This document shows, piece by piece, positions 47,896 to 59,316 of a stretch of 64,000 bases of DNA. The translations under genes were made by a program, and so were the position numbers. This DNA comes from Phoronis australis (taxonomy: Eukaryota > Phoronida > Phoronidae), in contig NMRA01000314.1 in NCBI GenBank assembly GCA_002633005.1, positions 158,898-222,897 on the forward strand, in the 5' to 3' direction. The notes beneath the pieces are model-generated. The model was not told the origin of the DNA and made no database searches. It saw only the letters and a program-made list of their open reading frames with translations. The number at the start of each line of letters is the position of its first letter. Position 1 is the first letter of the stretch.

Positions 47896-50800
47896 TGTAT
47901 TCAGAGGTGTTCCGACAAAATGCATTAGCTCGGCAGAATGCCATGGAGATGTGTGAGATTTTGCTGCAGGTTTTAGTGTTCCCTAATTATTACGTACTTG
48001 AATCATCAGAAAACGTATAAAATTTAGCCGAGCCAATTTTAGTTTTTGTGTTGGGAAACCACTAGCCTGTTTCAGCTCGTTACGACCAAATGATGTAGAA
48101 CTCGCGTGACAACTTCTATCTCGCGTGGCTGAGGTTGGCTGCGCATGCGTCGATAATTGTATGAATTCGTTTGTTCCGGTGTTGTTTCTTGCTATGGAAT
48201 ATCAGATAGTCCTTGGGATGGAATGTTTATTTAGTGCAATGTAAGTTTAGAACTTTGATCACCAATAACATCCTCTGATCAAATTCCATCTACATGTTTT
48301 TCAATGTGTTTTAATCTAATGGCACAAAACTTGTCAAATTTAGGATCATCTGCTTTTGATTTGGGAAGCCGGCCGAGGGTACTACCGCGGTCTAGTACCT
48401 GGCTGATAGGCGTAACGTAAGTCTTCTAGACGTATTACAGTAATTTCGAAAGTTTATAATTTCCTTAAAATGTTTTCGTATGGTCTAGCACCACCCGAAC
48501 TTAAATATGATAGCACTTGAAAATCATGCACCTAAAAACAACGACAGAAATATACATTTTAGCACTAATCCAAAAGGAAAAATGCGACTTTCTTTTCTGT
48601 TACTAAAACTTCGTAACTCAGCCAATTTTCAACATAACTGCGTAATGTAAGAGCCGCGTCGTTAGAACTTCCTTTGCGAATTCTTGGTGGTGTATATTAT
48701 ACCAGAAGAAACAAACAAATGATATAATTAATGAACAATTATTACTTTGGATATCTTTTAAGTCTAAAAATCAAGAGCGTTACCAAAAATCCGAACAACT
48801 ACATACGCGCACCCAGCCTTTAATATGGGGGGCTCGAATTTCTGACGATGTGGACCTTTTGCTGACAAAAAAGCGCGAAGACTAAAAAAAACGGGGTACT
48901 ACCTTCGGGACTGTGAACTGTGCGTCTGCGCCTTTTTAATGGACTTTCATTTCGTTTTCTTGGACTTTTTGTTTCTCTGAGGCGNGCGCATGAATTACAT
49001 AGTGTGTAGTAATGACACCTTTCTTGTAATAATTGACTGATTAATTAACTTTGTGTATAATAAGAACATAAAAACGAAAATGAGGCCGAGTGATATACAT
49101 CACATGAATGACTAGTTACACCAACAGGGAAATAGTATCAATGATTCAAAAATTGCTAGCGGATAAAGACAAGATTTTAGAATTGGAGTTTTTCACAGAT
49201 GCTGTGAAAAATTGAGTCAGGCATTCATCCAAAGTTACAAATCTTTGTACATTAGTTAGCCCTCTGCTGTAACGACATTCTTTAGTAAAAATGAATGTTG
49301 TAATGATATCGATAAAAACATCTTAATTATTCCAGCTGCCTTTGCGAAATTTGCAGGTAATGGCTTCTGACAGATAAAAATGGGCAAATTGTATTGTGTG
49401 GCTTTGAAATATGTTGTGGATAACTCGTTACGTTGGTTGCAGTTAAGGGGCCCGTTCCAACAAAACTGACTTAGCTAAGACAATTCCTAAATTTTACTAA
49501 ATTTTAAAATAAAAGTTCAATTTGTCTCAAAATCATTTCAAGAAAGAGATGTTAGGCTTGATTTAAGTGTTTGACGTACGTTTTGGCTTAATTTTGATGA
49601 ATTTAGCAGATATGGAAGCTTCAAAGTTTGGAAGTTAAGACAAATCTTAGACTTAAGTCAATAATGAACTTAAGTCAGTTTCTTGGAACGGGCCCCAGGA
49701 CTTTACTTAAAAATTTATCAACTGAATCGTTTTTTCGCAAAGTAAAAATTGGTAAAACAATATATACTGGAACACGTTTTTACTGCTGGTACAATTCTAA
49801 AGAATGTGGACTCTGGTGGTAGAATTACACTTTCATATTCGTAACAAAGAGGTAGATGTTATTTGGACCACCTGTTGCACAGTTGTTAACATTCGACAAT
49901 GAAGAAGGAGACAATGGTATTAAAAAGCGCGATATCTGGGTAAAAGCGGGACACCTGGCTCTATGCCAAAACTCAAGCATGAAATGTTCACTGCAACACA
50001 TAACAAGAGCAACGCGGAGTGTTGAAATGCGCCCACGAATGCACTGCAAACTGTGTTCTTCTAGGATTTTTATTTGTTTCATAAAAATAGCCACTAGATA
50101 GCGCAAAAACGTCCAATCCACTTGAAAACGGGAAAATGCCATCACTTATTTAATGGAAAACTATTTACCAAATTTCATAAAAATCAGTCACGGAACTTTA
50201 GAGCAACGAAGGAAAACGGAAAAATTTGCCACTATGGACTCNGAGTTTTTCACAGATGCTGTGAAAAATTGAGTCAGGCATTCATCCAAAGTTACAAATC
50301 TTTGTACATTAGTTAGCTCTCTGCTGTAACGACATTCTTTAGTAAAAATGAATGTTGTAATGATATCGATAAAAACATCTTAATTATTCCAGCTGCCTTT
50401 GCGAAATTTGCAGGTAATGGCATCTGACAGATAAAAATGGGCAAATTGTATTGTGTGGCTTTGAAATATGCTGTGGGTAACTCATTACGTTAGTTGCAGT
50501 TAAGGACTTTACTTAAAAATTTATCAACTAAATCGTTTTTTCGCAAAGTAAAAATTGGTAAAACAATATATACTGGAACACGTTTTTACTGCTGGTACAA
50601 TTCTAAAGAATGTAGACTCTGGTGGTAGAATTACAATTTGATATTCGTAACAAAGAGGCAGATGTTATTTGGACCACCTGTTGCACAGTTGTTAACATTC
50701 GACAATGAAGAAGGAGACAATGGTATTAAAAAGCGCGATATCTGGGTAAAAGCGGGACACCTGGCTCTATGCCAAAACTCAAGCATGAAATGTTCACTGC

Positions 50801-53800
50801 AACACATAACAAGAGCAACGCGGAGTGTTGAAATGCGCCCACGAATGCACTGCAAACTGTGTGCTTCTAGGATTTTTATTTGTTTCATAAAAATAGCCAC
50901 TAGATAGCGCAAAAACGTCCAATCTACCTGAAAACGGTAAAATGCCATCACTTATTTAATGGAAAACTATTTACCAAATTTCATAAAAATCAGTCACGGA
51001 ACTTTAGAGCAACGAAGGAAAACGGAAAAAATTGCCACTGTGGACTCAGCGTTCATTGGATCGGTCTGAAAGACGTCGCCTGTTGTTAGCTTCTGAGATA
51101 AATACAATTACTGAATTAAATAAAGATCATACAGTGTGTTAAGAAGATGCAGCTATGGGCGCAAAACAAAACTATCACTAGGAGGCGCCACAGTAGTCGA
51201 ATTATAGTCGTTATAGTCAACCGACCTCTTCACACTGAGAACATACACGCCAATTTTCAAAATCATCCTTAGAATGGTTTGGTTGATCGAGGGGTGGACG
51301 CCAAAAACAGACTCGAAAACAGTAAAAATGTGCACTAGGTGGCCCAAACTATGTCAAATCCATCCGAAAACGGGGTGATAGCGTCATCTCACTAAAAGAT
51401 GCCTATACGCCAAATTTTATGACAATAGGTTGAGGACCTTTGAAGCTACAGAGGTAAACGTAAAAAACTGAAATTGCCACTACGTGGCACACCGGTAGTC
51501 AGATGCATCCAAAAGTCGTCATCATTCATTGTCAACATCATATAAATATACTTGCTAAATTTAATAAAGATTGTGCCAACAGCTTAGGAGATACAGCTAT
51601 GGGCGCAAAAAACAAAACTGCCACTAGAGGCACCACAGTAGACGAAATCGTCGGAAAATCGTCGGAAAATCGTCGTCAGCTGTCTTCTTCATAGCAAAAA
51701 CATACATACCAATTTTCACAATCATCCTTAGAGCGGTTTGGTTTATAGTGGGTGGACGCCAAAAAACAGACTTGAAAACGGGAAAATGGCCACTAGGTGG
51801 CGCAAAGTACATCGATTCCGTCGGAAAACTGGAGGTTAGCATCATCTCACCAATAGATGCCTATATTCCAAATTTTCTGAAAAACTGTTGAGGACCTTTG
51901 AAGATACTGAGGTAAACCTAAAAAACTAAAATTGCCACTAGGGGGCACACTATTAGTCACAACTGTTCAAAAGTTCTTGTCATTCGTTGTGAACATAATA
52001 TAAATACACTTGCTAAATTTAGCAAAGATCCTGCAAACAGTTTATTAGATATAGCCATGAGCGCAAAAAACAAAACTGCCACTAGGAGGCGCCACAGTAG
52101 TCGAAGTCGTCGGAAAATCATGATCATCTTCGTAGTAAGAACATACATGCCAATTTTCACAATCATCCCTAGAGTGGTTTGGTTGATAGAGGGGTGGACA
52201 CCAAAAAAAGACGCGAAAACAACAAAAATGGCTCCTATGTGGCTCAAACTTCGTCGAATCCATAGCGTCATCTCACTACTAGATGCCTATATGCCAAATT
52301 TTATGAAAATACGTTGAGGTCCTTTGAATATAGATTATAGAGGTAAGCGTAAAAAACTAAAATTGTCACTAGGAGGCACTCCTGTAGTCAGATCCGTCCG
52401 AAAGTTTGATGATGTCGCCCCATCCATGAAAGGAATATTTGTGTCAGATTTCATGAACGTATGTCAAAGGGTTTTGGAGATAAAGCAGCAGACGCCGGAC
52501 GGACGGACGGATGGACGGACCGACGAAGATGACGGCATAATACGTCCAAATATAAATATGTGGGCGCATAAAAATGTGCCGACAGCCGTTATTGTCGACC
52601 AGGTGTCATGGGTGTCATAATCGCCAAAAGCGCCCAATGACGTTTTTTTATTTTTATTCGCACGGGAAATGCTGGTGCTGCAAAAAATCGTCTCGTTGTT
52701 TTCTTTCAATTCAGTCGCACGGGAAAATAGAGGTTTGTCGTTTCGATGATGACTTCCGGCTTGCAGACCATCCAGTTGTCTAAGCCGGTTGACCCGGCGA
52801 AGACAATCAACTGCAACCCGGTGTCAAAGATGCATTGTATAGTGTCTTTGCTGGTATATAGAATTTGTTCTATTTAAACATTGCTGAATTGTTCAATATG
52901 TTCTCTGTGTAGTTGCTAGTATCTACAAAGATACTATATCTATAAAATCTTTGGTACCTAGTGACTCCACTAGCTGAAAGGTGGCGTACAAGTTCCTTAT
53001 GTAATGTTGTTTTATCTTCTTTTTCCAGTTGCGCTACACGTCTTGGTGGTGCTTGCCAGAGAAAAATACCGCAGCCAAGTGTTTCACTTGGAGTGTGGCA
53101 TAAAAACTGCCGGCGCTGTTATTGGGCCCCTGGTGCTGGAACCATTTCTGTCGAAAGAGGTGACGTCACGAAATGGTAGTGACGTCACGTCGTTGATTAG
53201 CAACGCTTCCTATAATTTAAATTCTACGGTTGAGGACTCCATTCATTGGACCGATTCTCAACTTTTCATTGGTTTTTCGATAATTGCTGCTCTTAATTGC
53301 GCCGTGGGAATCGTATTGGCTTTAATTTATTGTTACAATCGAAATAACGACAAAAAGAAAATTGAAAAATACTCAAGTGAGGTCATTTTCAAAAAAAACT
53401 TAGCTTTAATTAAGCCACTTCTTGTTTTCTTTTTATTTTCTACTATTCTGTACGGAACATTTCACACTTACGAAAGTTTCTTGGCTATATACTGCATCGA
53501 TTCAAAACTCCGGCTCCCTAAAAGTGAAGGCGTATTTATGACATCAGTATTTTGGATTTCAGTAACCGTCAGCAGACTTGCCGCTGTTGCCGTGTCCAAG
53601 TTTGTTCAGCCTATTTATATTGCTTGGCTTGACCTTGTTGTTGCCATGTTTGTTGTTGCGGTTTTGGTTGTTTTTGCTCAAAAGACGAGCGTTTTACTGT
53701 GGGTAGGCACCATTTTCTTAGGCTGTGTGTTAAGTACGGCCGGACCTTCAGTGTTGACGTGGTCATTTACTAATGTCAGTGATGATCCAATCGTGTTAAG

Positions 53801-53951
53801 CCTCTTTGTAGCTGGCATTGGTTTCGGCTTTGCCTTGTTACCGCCCTGGGTTGGTGCCTTAATTCAATACCTTGGCCCACAATGTTTGTTTTACTCATTA
53901 TTGGTGGAGATCGCGGCTTGCCTTCTGTGCTTGGCGTTTTTGTTAAGTTAG
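44406..53951 (+). CDS. Gene B: MFSD4/NaGLT1-like transporter, C-terminally truncated
   Basis: Coding exons are 44406-44501 (then gap 44502-44619), 46753-47038 and 53029-53951. The readable parts are clearly paralogous to gene A with the same phases. The TM5-TM6 loop has three sequons (NGS, NAS, NST). A one-base deletion at about 53942 relative to A turns ...LAFLVKL into LAFLLS-stop. Beyond it the other frame still resembles A's tail (ASQKNSDDTVAARPT), so the loss is recent. TM12 is nearly complete, so a protein without the tail could still fold; alternatively this is an assembly error or an early pseudogene. Expected length is about 444 residues. Function is inferred from the family as for gene A. 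Confidence 0.8.
44502..44619. other. Assembly gap (118 N)
   Basis: Hides the end of gene B coding exon 1 and its donor. Confidence 1.
44640..45350. other. Intron block conserved with gene A
   Basis: Alignable by eye to about 8720-9440. No coding function is inferred. Confidence 0.4.
45355..45505 (+). mobile_element. Possible SINE-like insertion with AATA-rich tail
   Basis: Present in gene B and not seen at the matching position of gene A. It contains GAGTTCGGTATAAC, a poor B-box match, and ends in an AATAATAAATAAATAAG tail. Evidence is weak. Confidence 0.3.
45740..46528 (+). mobile_element. Composite CTAGTGGC element, copy 2 (truncated)
   Basis: Starts near GAGTACATTTTTATGCACCC with the CATATTTATATG palindrome and GTCCGTCCGGCG tract, then tandem units with CCCCCTAGTGGCA motifs. 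It stops abruptly at 46528, where sequence conserved with gene A intron (10715 onward) resumes. Confidence 0.65.
46753..47038 (+). CDS. Gene B coding exon 2
   Basis: 286 bp, from AMISFALGSFLPDVLQITQ to FFAGVSEV. Acceptor TTGTTGCAG, donor GTAAGA at 47039. Covers the end of TM1 to about TM4. Intact. Confidence 0.85.
47850..47893. repeat. CA microsatellite
   Basis: GCGCGC followed by a long CA run in the second coding intron of gene B, at the position matching 11922 in gene A. Confidence 0.9.
48806..48992. mobile_element. GCGCGYACCCAG element, copy in gene B
   Basis: Starts CGCGCACCCAGCC and ends GCGNGCGCATG. Flanks ACTACATA and ATTACATA suggest an 8-bp duplication. Gene A at about 15471 has a single ATTACATA without the insertion. 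An N lies at 48985. Confidence 0.7.
49186..51048. repeat. Adjacent near-identical copies split by an N (assembly artefact likely)
   Basis: 49186-50242 recurs at 50244-51048 across an N at 50243. The first copy ends exactly at the N. Apart from a 250-bp element in the first copy the two are nearly identical, as expected for uncollapsed alleles. Confidence 0.85.
49447..49696. mobile_element. 250-bp element with GGGGCCCGTTCC ends
   Basis: Perfect terminal GGGGCCCGTTCC ... GGAACGGGCCCC extends imperfectly into AACTGACTTA ... TAAGTCAGTT. It is absent from the second allele-like copy (about 50502), which reads GTTAAGGACTTTAC. Any target duplication is at most 1-2 bp. Confidence 0.75.
50808..52594 (-). 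mobile_element. Composite CTAGTGGC element, copy 3
   Basis: The right end AACAAGAGCAACGCGG (seen on +) matches the end of copy 1. Tandem subunits with GCCACTAG motifs follow, then the GACGGACGGA tract, the ATAAATAT palindrome region and GGGCGCATAAAAAT. This is close to a full-length element in gene B's second coding intron. Its first 240 bp also occur at 50002-50242. Confidence 0.65.
53029..53951 (+). CDS. Gene B terminal coding exon
   Basis: Acceptor TTTTTCCAG at 53020-53028. It encodes the end of TM4 through TM12 and stops at TAG 53949-53951, about 45 codons earlier than gene A because of a missing G. All motifs of the transporter core are preserved (IGPLVLEPFLS, STAGPSVLTWSF, GIGFGFALLPPWVG). 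Confidence 0.88.
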
Positions 53952-54715
53952 GTAGCCGGAAGGCAGAGTGCGCAAGTCAAAAAAATTCCGACGACACTGT
54001 TGCTGCACGGCCTACCATTGAATGACTGATATCGAGGAGCAGTTCCTATTAGGATTTGTAGGACCCTGATACTCAAACTTGGCCAAGTTCAGAATATCGT
54101 ACCTCAGTCAGATCGGACTCATGTAAAGTGTTAGATACCATGATTTGTGCATTGCTCGCCAGAAGGCTTTTAGAAATTGAGTAAAATGCTCCACTTATGC
54201 GTGAGGTTCTTTTAAAAAATAAGACTTTCTAGATTCTCATGAGACAAGTCTCATAAAGCGAAAACGAAATGTAATATGTTAGAAAAATTTTTTTTTGAGA
54301 TTTTTACAGGGAGATATTATGTAGGACGAACATGTCATTTAATTAACCTTTACATCATTTAGATCATGATATAGATAGAGTACAACTTCGGTTAACTATG
54401 TGCACTAAGAATAACATTGTATGAGAAGTATTAATTAAGTATATAGTGGTGGTGGTGTAATTAATTAAATGTATTGGCTGTTTACCGAAACTTGTTGCCC
54501 CCTACGAGTGTATTGGAAATGAATCTGACAGCATTTTTGTCTTTGACCATGTGTTTATGTTATGCCAGCAGAATTCCGTAACTTTAATTTCATCGGAAGT
54601 GGTCAACTTTGGGGCGAGCCATTCCAGGCAACAACAATAGACAGCGCTATTTTTCATCAGAAATTACTTAAAGCTTTTACTGTCCGTTTGCATATTTGCC
54701 GAGTGCTTGGGTTCA
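53952..54715. other. Region downstream of gene B, no further gene
   Basis: The first 80 bp are the out-of-frame remains of the gene A-type tail coding sequence. Nothing else is recognised. Confidence 0.5.
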
Positions 54716-55106
54716 TAGTTACTCTGTGCGTGTAAGCGCAGAGTACTGTTGTTCCTGGGTTTTCTTCAATTTTATTGCTATGCGAGTGCAAGCGCAGAGT
54801 AATAAAATTCTTCTTATTCTTCTTCCGACCAACTTTGATTCTTAATAACTCCAAATTGGGTGCAGGTACGTTTTTTAAAATCAGCATATGATTTTTGACA
54901 GTACATAAATTTTGATTCGTAATATAATCATATTCCATATTGCACCGGAAGAGGTCGTTTGGTGCAAAGGTCATATAATTTTCAAAATGCTACTCCTTCA
55001 TCAGTTTTAAAGATATCTTTTTCAAATTCGGTGCTCGGGTATAAGTCAATGACACAATTTAAAAAATTACTTTGCTAAGTAATCAAATCATCCAATCAGG
55101 TAAAAC

Positions 55107-55119
55107 AGGTCAAAGGTCA
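55107..55119 (+). promoter_or_regulatory. Perfect DR1 (nuclear receptor type) site
   Basis: AGGTCA-A-AGGTCA, the consensus for RXR/HNF4-type dimers. It occurs in a satellite unit, so function is unproven. Confidence 0.45.
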
Positions 55120-55537
55120 TTAGGTGCAAACTAAAATTTTGAGCTAGACACTTCAAATTCACAAGTCGGATTGGAACGTCTAATTCAATTCGAAATCCAA
55201 AGTTTCAGGTCATTTAGTGCTACCATGAGATCATTAAGTGCATTTTTCTTCTGAAAATTGTCTTTTTCGTTCACCAAGTATTCTGATGTGTCGATCGTTA
55301 GACAACTGTTGTTCTCAGAATTAAACACACTTTTTACGGGCTTTGCAATAATTCTCCTTAAGATGCTTATAATGCACCGGATCGGGTGCAAAGGTCATTC
55401 AACGTTCAAATTGTTATATCCCCTGCATTTTTCAAGGAATTCTTTTCAATTTCAGCACACTGGTGTAAACCAACATGCCAAGCGAATAACCTACATGTAC
55501 TTTACTAAGCAATAGGCCCATCCGATCAGAAAGAAAT

Positions 55538-55550
55538 AGGTCAAAGGTCA
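55538..55550 (+). promoter_or_regulatory. Perfect DR1 site, second unit
   Basis: Same AGGTCAAAGGTCA, exactly 431 bp after the first. Confidence 0.45.
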
Positions 55551-56734
55551 TTAAGTGCAAACTAAAATTTAAAGCTAGAGACTTCAAAATTACATATCTC
55601 TTTAGTAAATGCAATTGAGTTGGAATTGCAAAGTTTCAGGTCATTTGGTGCAACCATGAGGTCATTAGGTGTATTTTTCTTCTGAAAGTTTGACCAATTC
55701 TTTCTTAAGTGCTTTAAGTAAGACATCTGTGATTCTTAGCATTAACTACACTTTTAATCGAGTTTACACTTATTCCCTGATCAGGGCTCATAATACACGG
55801 GAAGGGGTCAATTAGTGCAAAGGTCATCAAAATATTAAGATGTAATTTCTCCTACAGTTTAAAAGAATTCCCTTTCATATTAATAAACAGGCTGTTGCCA
55901 ATTATTTTCCATGACAATTCCAGTAATACGCACTCACAGAATCCATTATTGTCACGCCGTAACAATAATCTTTCTAGTTGGAAACCTACGATTTTGTTCC
56001 GAGCAGTGTTTTGAAACTATGAGTAGCCTTTGGAGGAAGTTTGTGGGTTCCATGTTTTGATCTAAATCGCCCACCTTTATTTTGTTTGAGTATAAGTATT
56101 CTGTTACTACTTAAGTAGATATTTTCTTGACGATAGACAACCTGCTTGCTACGGAGATATCGGAGATATTATTGAATAGATGCTACTGGCTTGTTCAGAA
56201 ATATCACGAGTGCTAGAAATTTGATGGACTGAATTTCATTCCGATACACTGTAGCATAAATATGTTGTACTGAATTTCAAGGGGATACATTGTATCTAGA
56301 TTTCAATGGACTGTATTCATGTTACCATAATTTATCCGATGTTCGACGGACTGAAGTTCATGACTGTTCCGAAGTTTTTCATCAAGTCAAGTTGGTTGAC
56401 TTCTGTTTGGAAAACTGGGTCAAGAGAAGAAAAACTCGTCTCATACAACAAATGTAACACTGGATCCAAGGACGGCGCCAGGAAAGGGAAAACGTAATGG
56501 ACTGATTAGATTAACCTACTTTGTGAAATTTTACGATTTTTGTATGGGAAATTTAAACATTTAATCAATATACTCATTATTATATCCAAATCAAATTGTG
56601 TTGTTTCAACCACCTACCGGCAAGAGATTCACCACGTGACAGAGATACTATCTATACTAGGACATGTACATATAAAATCTAAGCATGCTGCAGTGGAGGT
56701 GGAGCGCTCTAAAGAGTATGGGGGCTGAGTCCCA

Positions 56735-56816
56735 CATTCACCCCTGCCAACCCGCGATCGAGAACGCCGGAAGGCGATCGAGAACGAAATTTGGGGCGAG
56801 AAGCGAAGCCAGGCAA
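56735..56816 (+). other. Candidate 5' exon with donor
   Basis: CCAACCCGCGATCGAGAACG, a second GATCGAGAACG, then AGGCAAG before donor GTGAGTA (56817). The GATCGAGAACG words also occur, inverted, at 59915-59975 beside the zinc-finger first exon. A second candidate internal exon lies at 57685-57745 (acceptor TTTCAG, donor GTAGGG). No protein is evident. Confidence 0.3.
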
Positions 56817-57328
56817 GGTGAGTAAATTTGATGAATTTTCGTTGTTTTTACTTCCGATGTGAGAACATAGACATGAGTTCAAGGCGTAACACATTGAGAA
56901 AGGGCAGGTAGAGGTTTAGGCTAGTGTCTCTTCCAATTATAGGAGAAAAGTTACATGTACGTTGACCGAGGCATCGCATGAGCCGAAGGTGATTTGTATG
57001 TCATTTAGGCAAATTGTCGTGTTTTTTGCACTAAATCAATCAATTAACCATGCAGTTATGGAGAAATGACGTGTGAAAATATAATGCAACGCTTTGTTTT
57101 TTGTAGTTTTGTCAGGATCTCTGATTTTTCGACGCTTTTCTGTTGAAAGATAAGATCGAGAACCCAACGTTAAGCGATCGGGAAAGCATCGTGGTGTGTC
57201 GAACAGTAATGAACCTTTTACTTATAAAACGTGGAAAAGGTTACAAAATAAGTGTGGTGCAATGAATTAATCACATTTTGCGTCATTACTGTGTTACATT
57301 CGTAACAATACTGAACAACAACATAGTA

Positions 57329-57605
57329 TATTTCATGCGCGCACCCAGCCCTCGATATCGGGGGCTCGAATTCCCGACGTTGTGGACAATTTGCTAACAA
57401 AAGAGCGGGCGGACTACAAAAAATAAAATAAAAACAGGAGCACCTCTGTGAATTGCGCGTTTGCGCTTATTTAGTGGACTTTTGTCCCATTTTCACACAC
57501 TTTTTGTCTCTCGGGGGGCGGACCTTTTTGCTCACTTCGCCAATTAGGGGGGGGGGGGCTTCTTCGAGTCCCCCGAGCCCCCCCCCCCCTGGGTACGCGC
57601 ATGTA
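57329..57605. mobile_element. GCGCGYACCCAG element, larger copy
   Basis: CATGCGCGCACCCAG at the left and CTGGGTACGCGCATG at the right are inverted repeats with one mismatch. G-run and C-run lie near the right end. TATTTC-like flanks occur on both sides. Confidence 0.7.
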
Positions 57606-57745
57606 TTTCTATTAAATTGCCTTGATCACTACACGTACATCAAGCATAATTTTAGATTCACAAGCGAATTTATTTTCATTTCAGGAATTAAGTTCACTGT
57701 TGTTGTGAGGCGAGCTTCAACGAACATGTTACCCACGACGTGAAG

Positions 57746-58905
57746 GTAGGGGACCTACACCCAACCAGCTTTTGAAATACAGACATCTACTTTTAGACGA
57801 AACCATTGAGAACAAGGGGTCCTAAACTGAAGACTCACCCAGGAGTTGCTCCATGTGGCCTGTCAGCCACGGGTAAACAAATTGTTGCTGCAGATGAGTG
57901 TAGAGTCTTCTTGTAAAATTGTTACAGCAAAAGGAAAAAACAAATAGCCAGTGAAGTCAAAGAATGATGATGAGCTTGCCCATGGGGAGCGAGGGGAGTG
58001 CCGCAACGCTTCACGAGATGATTAAAAGATTTCCAATCATAAACGTCTGGGATCTAAAAATTGGCCAGAAGTTGTGTAAACTGGTGTGCAGATAAAACGG
58101 GTAGGATTTTACTTGATGTTTTGCTGATAACATCGATACAGAGATGAACAGATTGACTTGTGGCACCCTTGTGGCTTGAATGTACGTTGTGTTTGACTCT
58201 TCTGTTTTGTAGTCTTGGTCCTAAGTTGATCTGCATCTTCAGTTCATGATCTCCAATTTAATGTGACATTGAAAAAGATTGAGACAGTTATAATATACGT
58301 GCTATATTGTGATTTTCTCATAACGTAGTCAACGTGTAGTGAGTAACCTCACGTCAACTACACACTGTAGTGATTTACACAGGAAATCAACAACAATATT
58401 ATAGCATTTCTATCATAATATCAATCTTTTATCAAACATAACTCAAAATTGGTCTTACAAAAATTTATAAAATATTCCTTAAGAGAAATCAAAATTTCAA
58501 ATCCATTGAACATTTCCAACAAATTACTTTTGGAATGTATTAGACTAAATCATCACTGAATCATAGGCAATGTATTTAGGACTGATTGATAGTATAATAG
58601 TCTCTCACAGGAAATCAACAATAACATGAAAACAATTTCTACAATAATCGTACAGTAGACATATTTTTTTTCTTTTAAAATACTAACTGGTCAGAACAAT
58701 TGTATGTAATACTTTAACACTACAAAAATGTATTGGTTCTGTTAAAGATCCTTTTGAAATAATACAAATATAGAAAGAAACTTGAGGAAAAAAGGTTCGA
58801 AACAAAACGTCAAAATACTATCACCTCGGACAACTACCAACCATAAACTGCGTAAATCTGAATAAACTATAGTGACTTAACAACCTTCACCACTGGACTT
58901 AATGA
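57746..58905. other. Intergenic, no gene recognised
   Basis: AT-rich. ACAGGAAATCAACAA recurs at 58378 and 58606 with similar following sequence, suggesting an old small duplication. No coding region is seen. Confidence 0.35.
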
Positions 58906-58907
58906 TT

Positions 58908-59316
58908 TCATTCATGACGTTTCTGATTGCTATGCCTGTAGAAGGAGGCATACTGTTTGCATGACATGCCACATTCACCACAAAAAGGAGTGTCCTCGTG
59001 CTGTGACGCAGTGTCGCTTCAGGCTCACTCTTCTCCGAGAAACATTGATCACAGATAGGACACTGAATCGACTGAGCACGATACATGAACTTCATGTTGT
59101 GTTTTACTATATTGGTAAAAAACTCTTGATGCATGTAACGCGTCAATCACAGGGCTGGTAAAGGTCTTGCTTGTTGTAGTGTCACTGTTTTATTGCCATG
59201 TGGTCATACTAAGTCGATTTCTTAGTTCCTGAACGAGGCTCCACAACATACACACACACCTTTGTGACATGCACTAGCGACGTTAATGAAGGACTCCTCG
59301 TGTGGCCACAGTTCAA
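58908..59316 (-). pseudogene. Decayed C2H2 zinc-finger exon
   Basis: The last finger (58914-58982) is canonical, C-x2-C-x12-H-x5-H (CGEC...HSNQKRH), followed directly by E-stop. The finger before it has QCPICDQCFSEKSE and would be C-x2-C-x12-H only if a one-base shift near 59030 is allowed; another shift is needed before the last finger. Earlier fingers (around NIVKHNMKFM and CVCCGASF) carry stops or lost ligands. Acceptor TTTTTTCAG precedes 59316. C2H2 arrays normally bind DNA. Either it is a pseudogene or the assembly has several indels here. Confidence 0.55.

Larger units (their letters stand above)
54716..55900. repeat. Satellite of about 431 bp period with DR1 sites
   Basis: GCACCGGA...GGTGCAAAGGTCAT recurs near 54942, 55375 and (diverged) 55795. 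CATGAGRTCATTARGTG...TTTTTCTTCTGAAA recurs 430 bp apart (55226, 55656). A leader at 54719-54805 has two copies of GCGWGTRYAAGCGCAGAGTA, the first forming a short hairpin. Confidence 0.75.
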
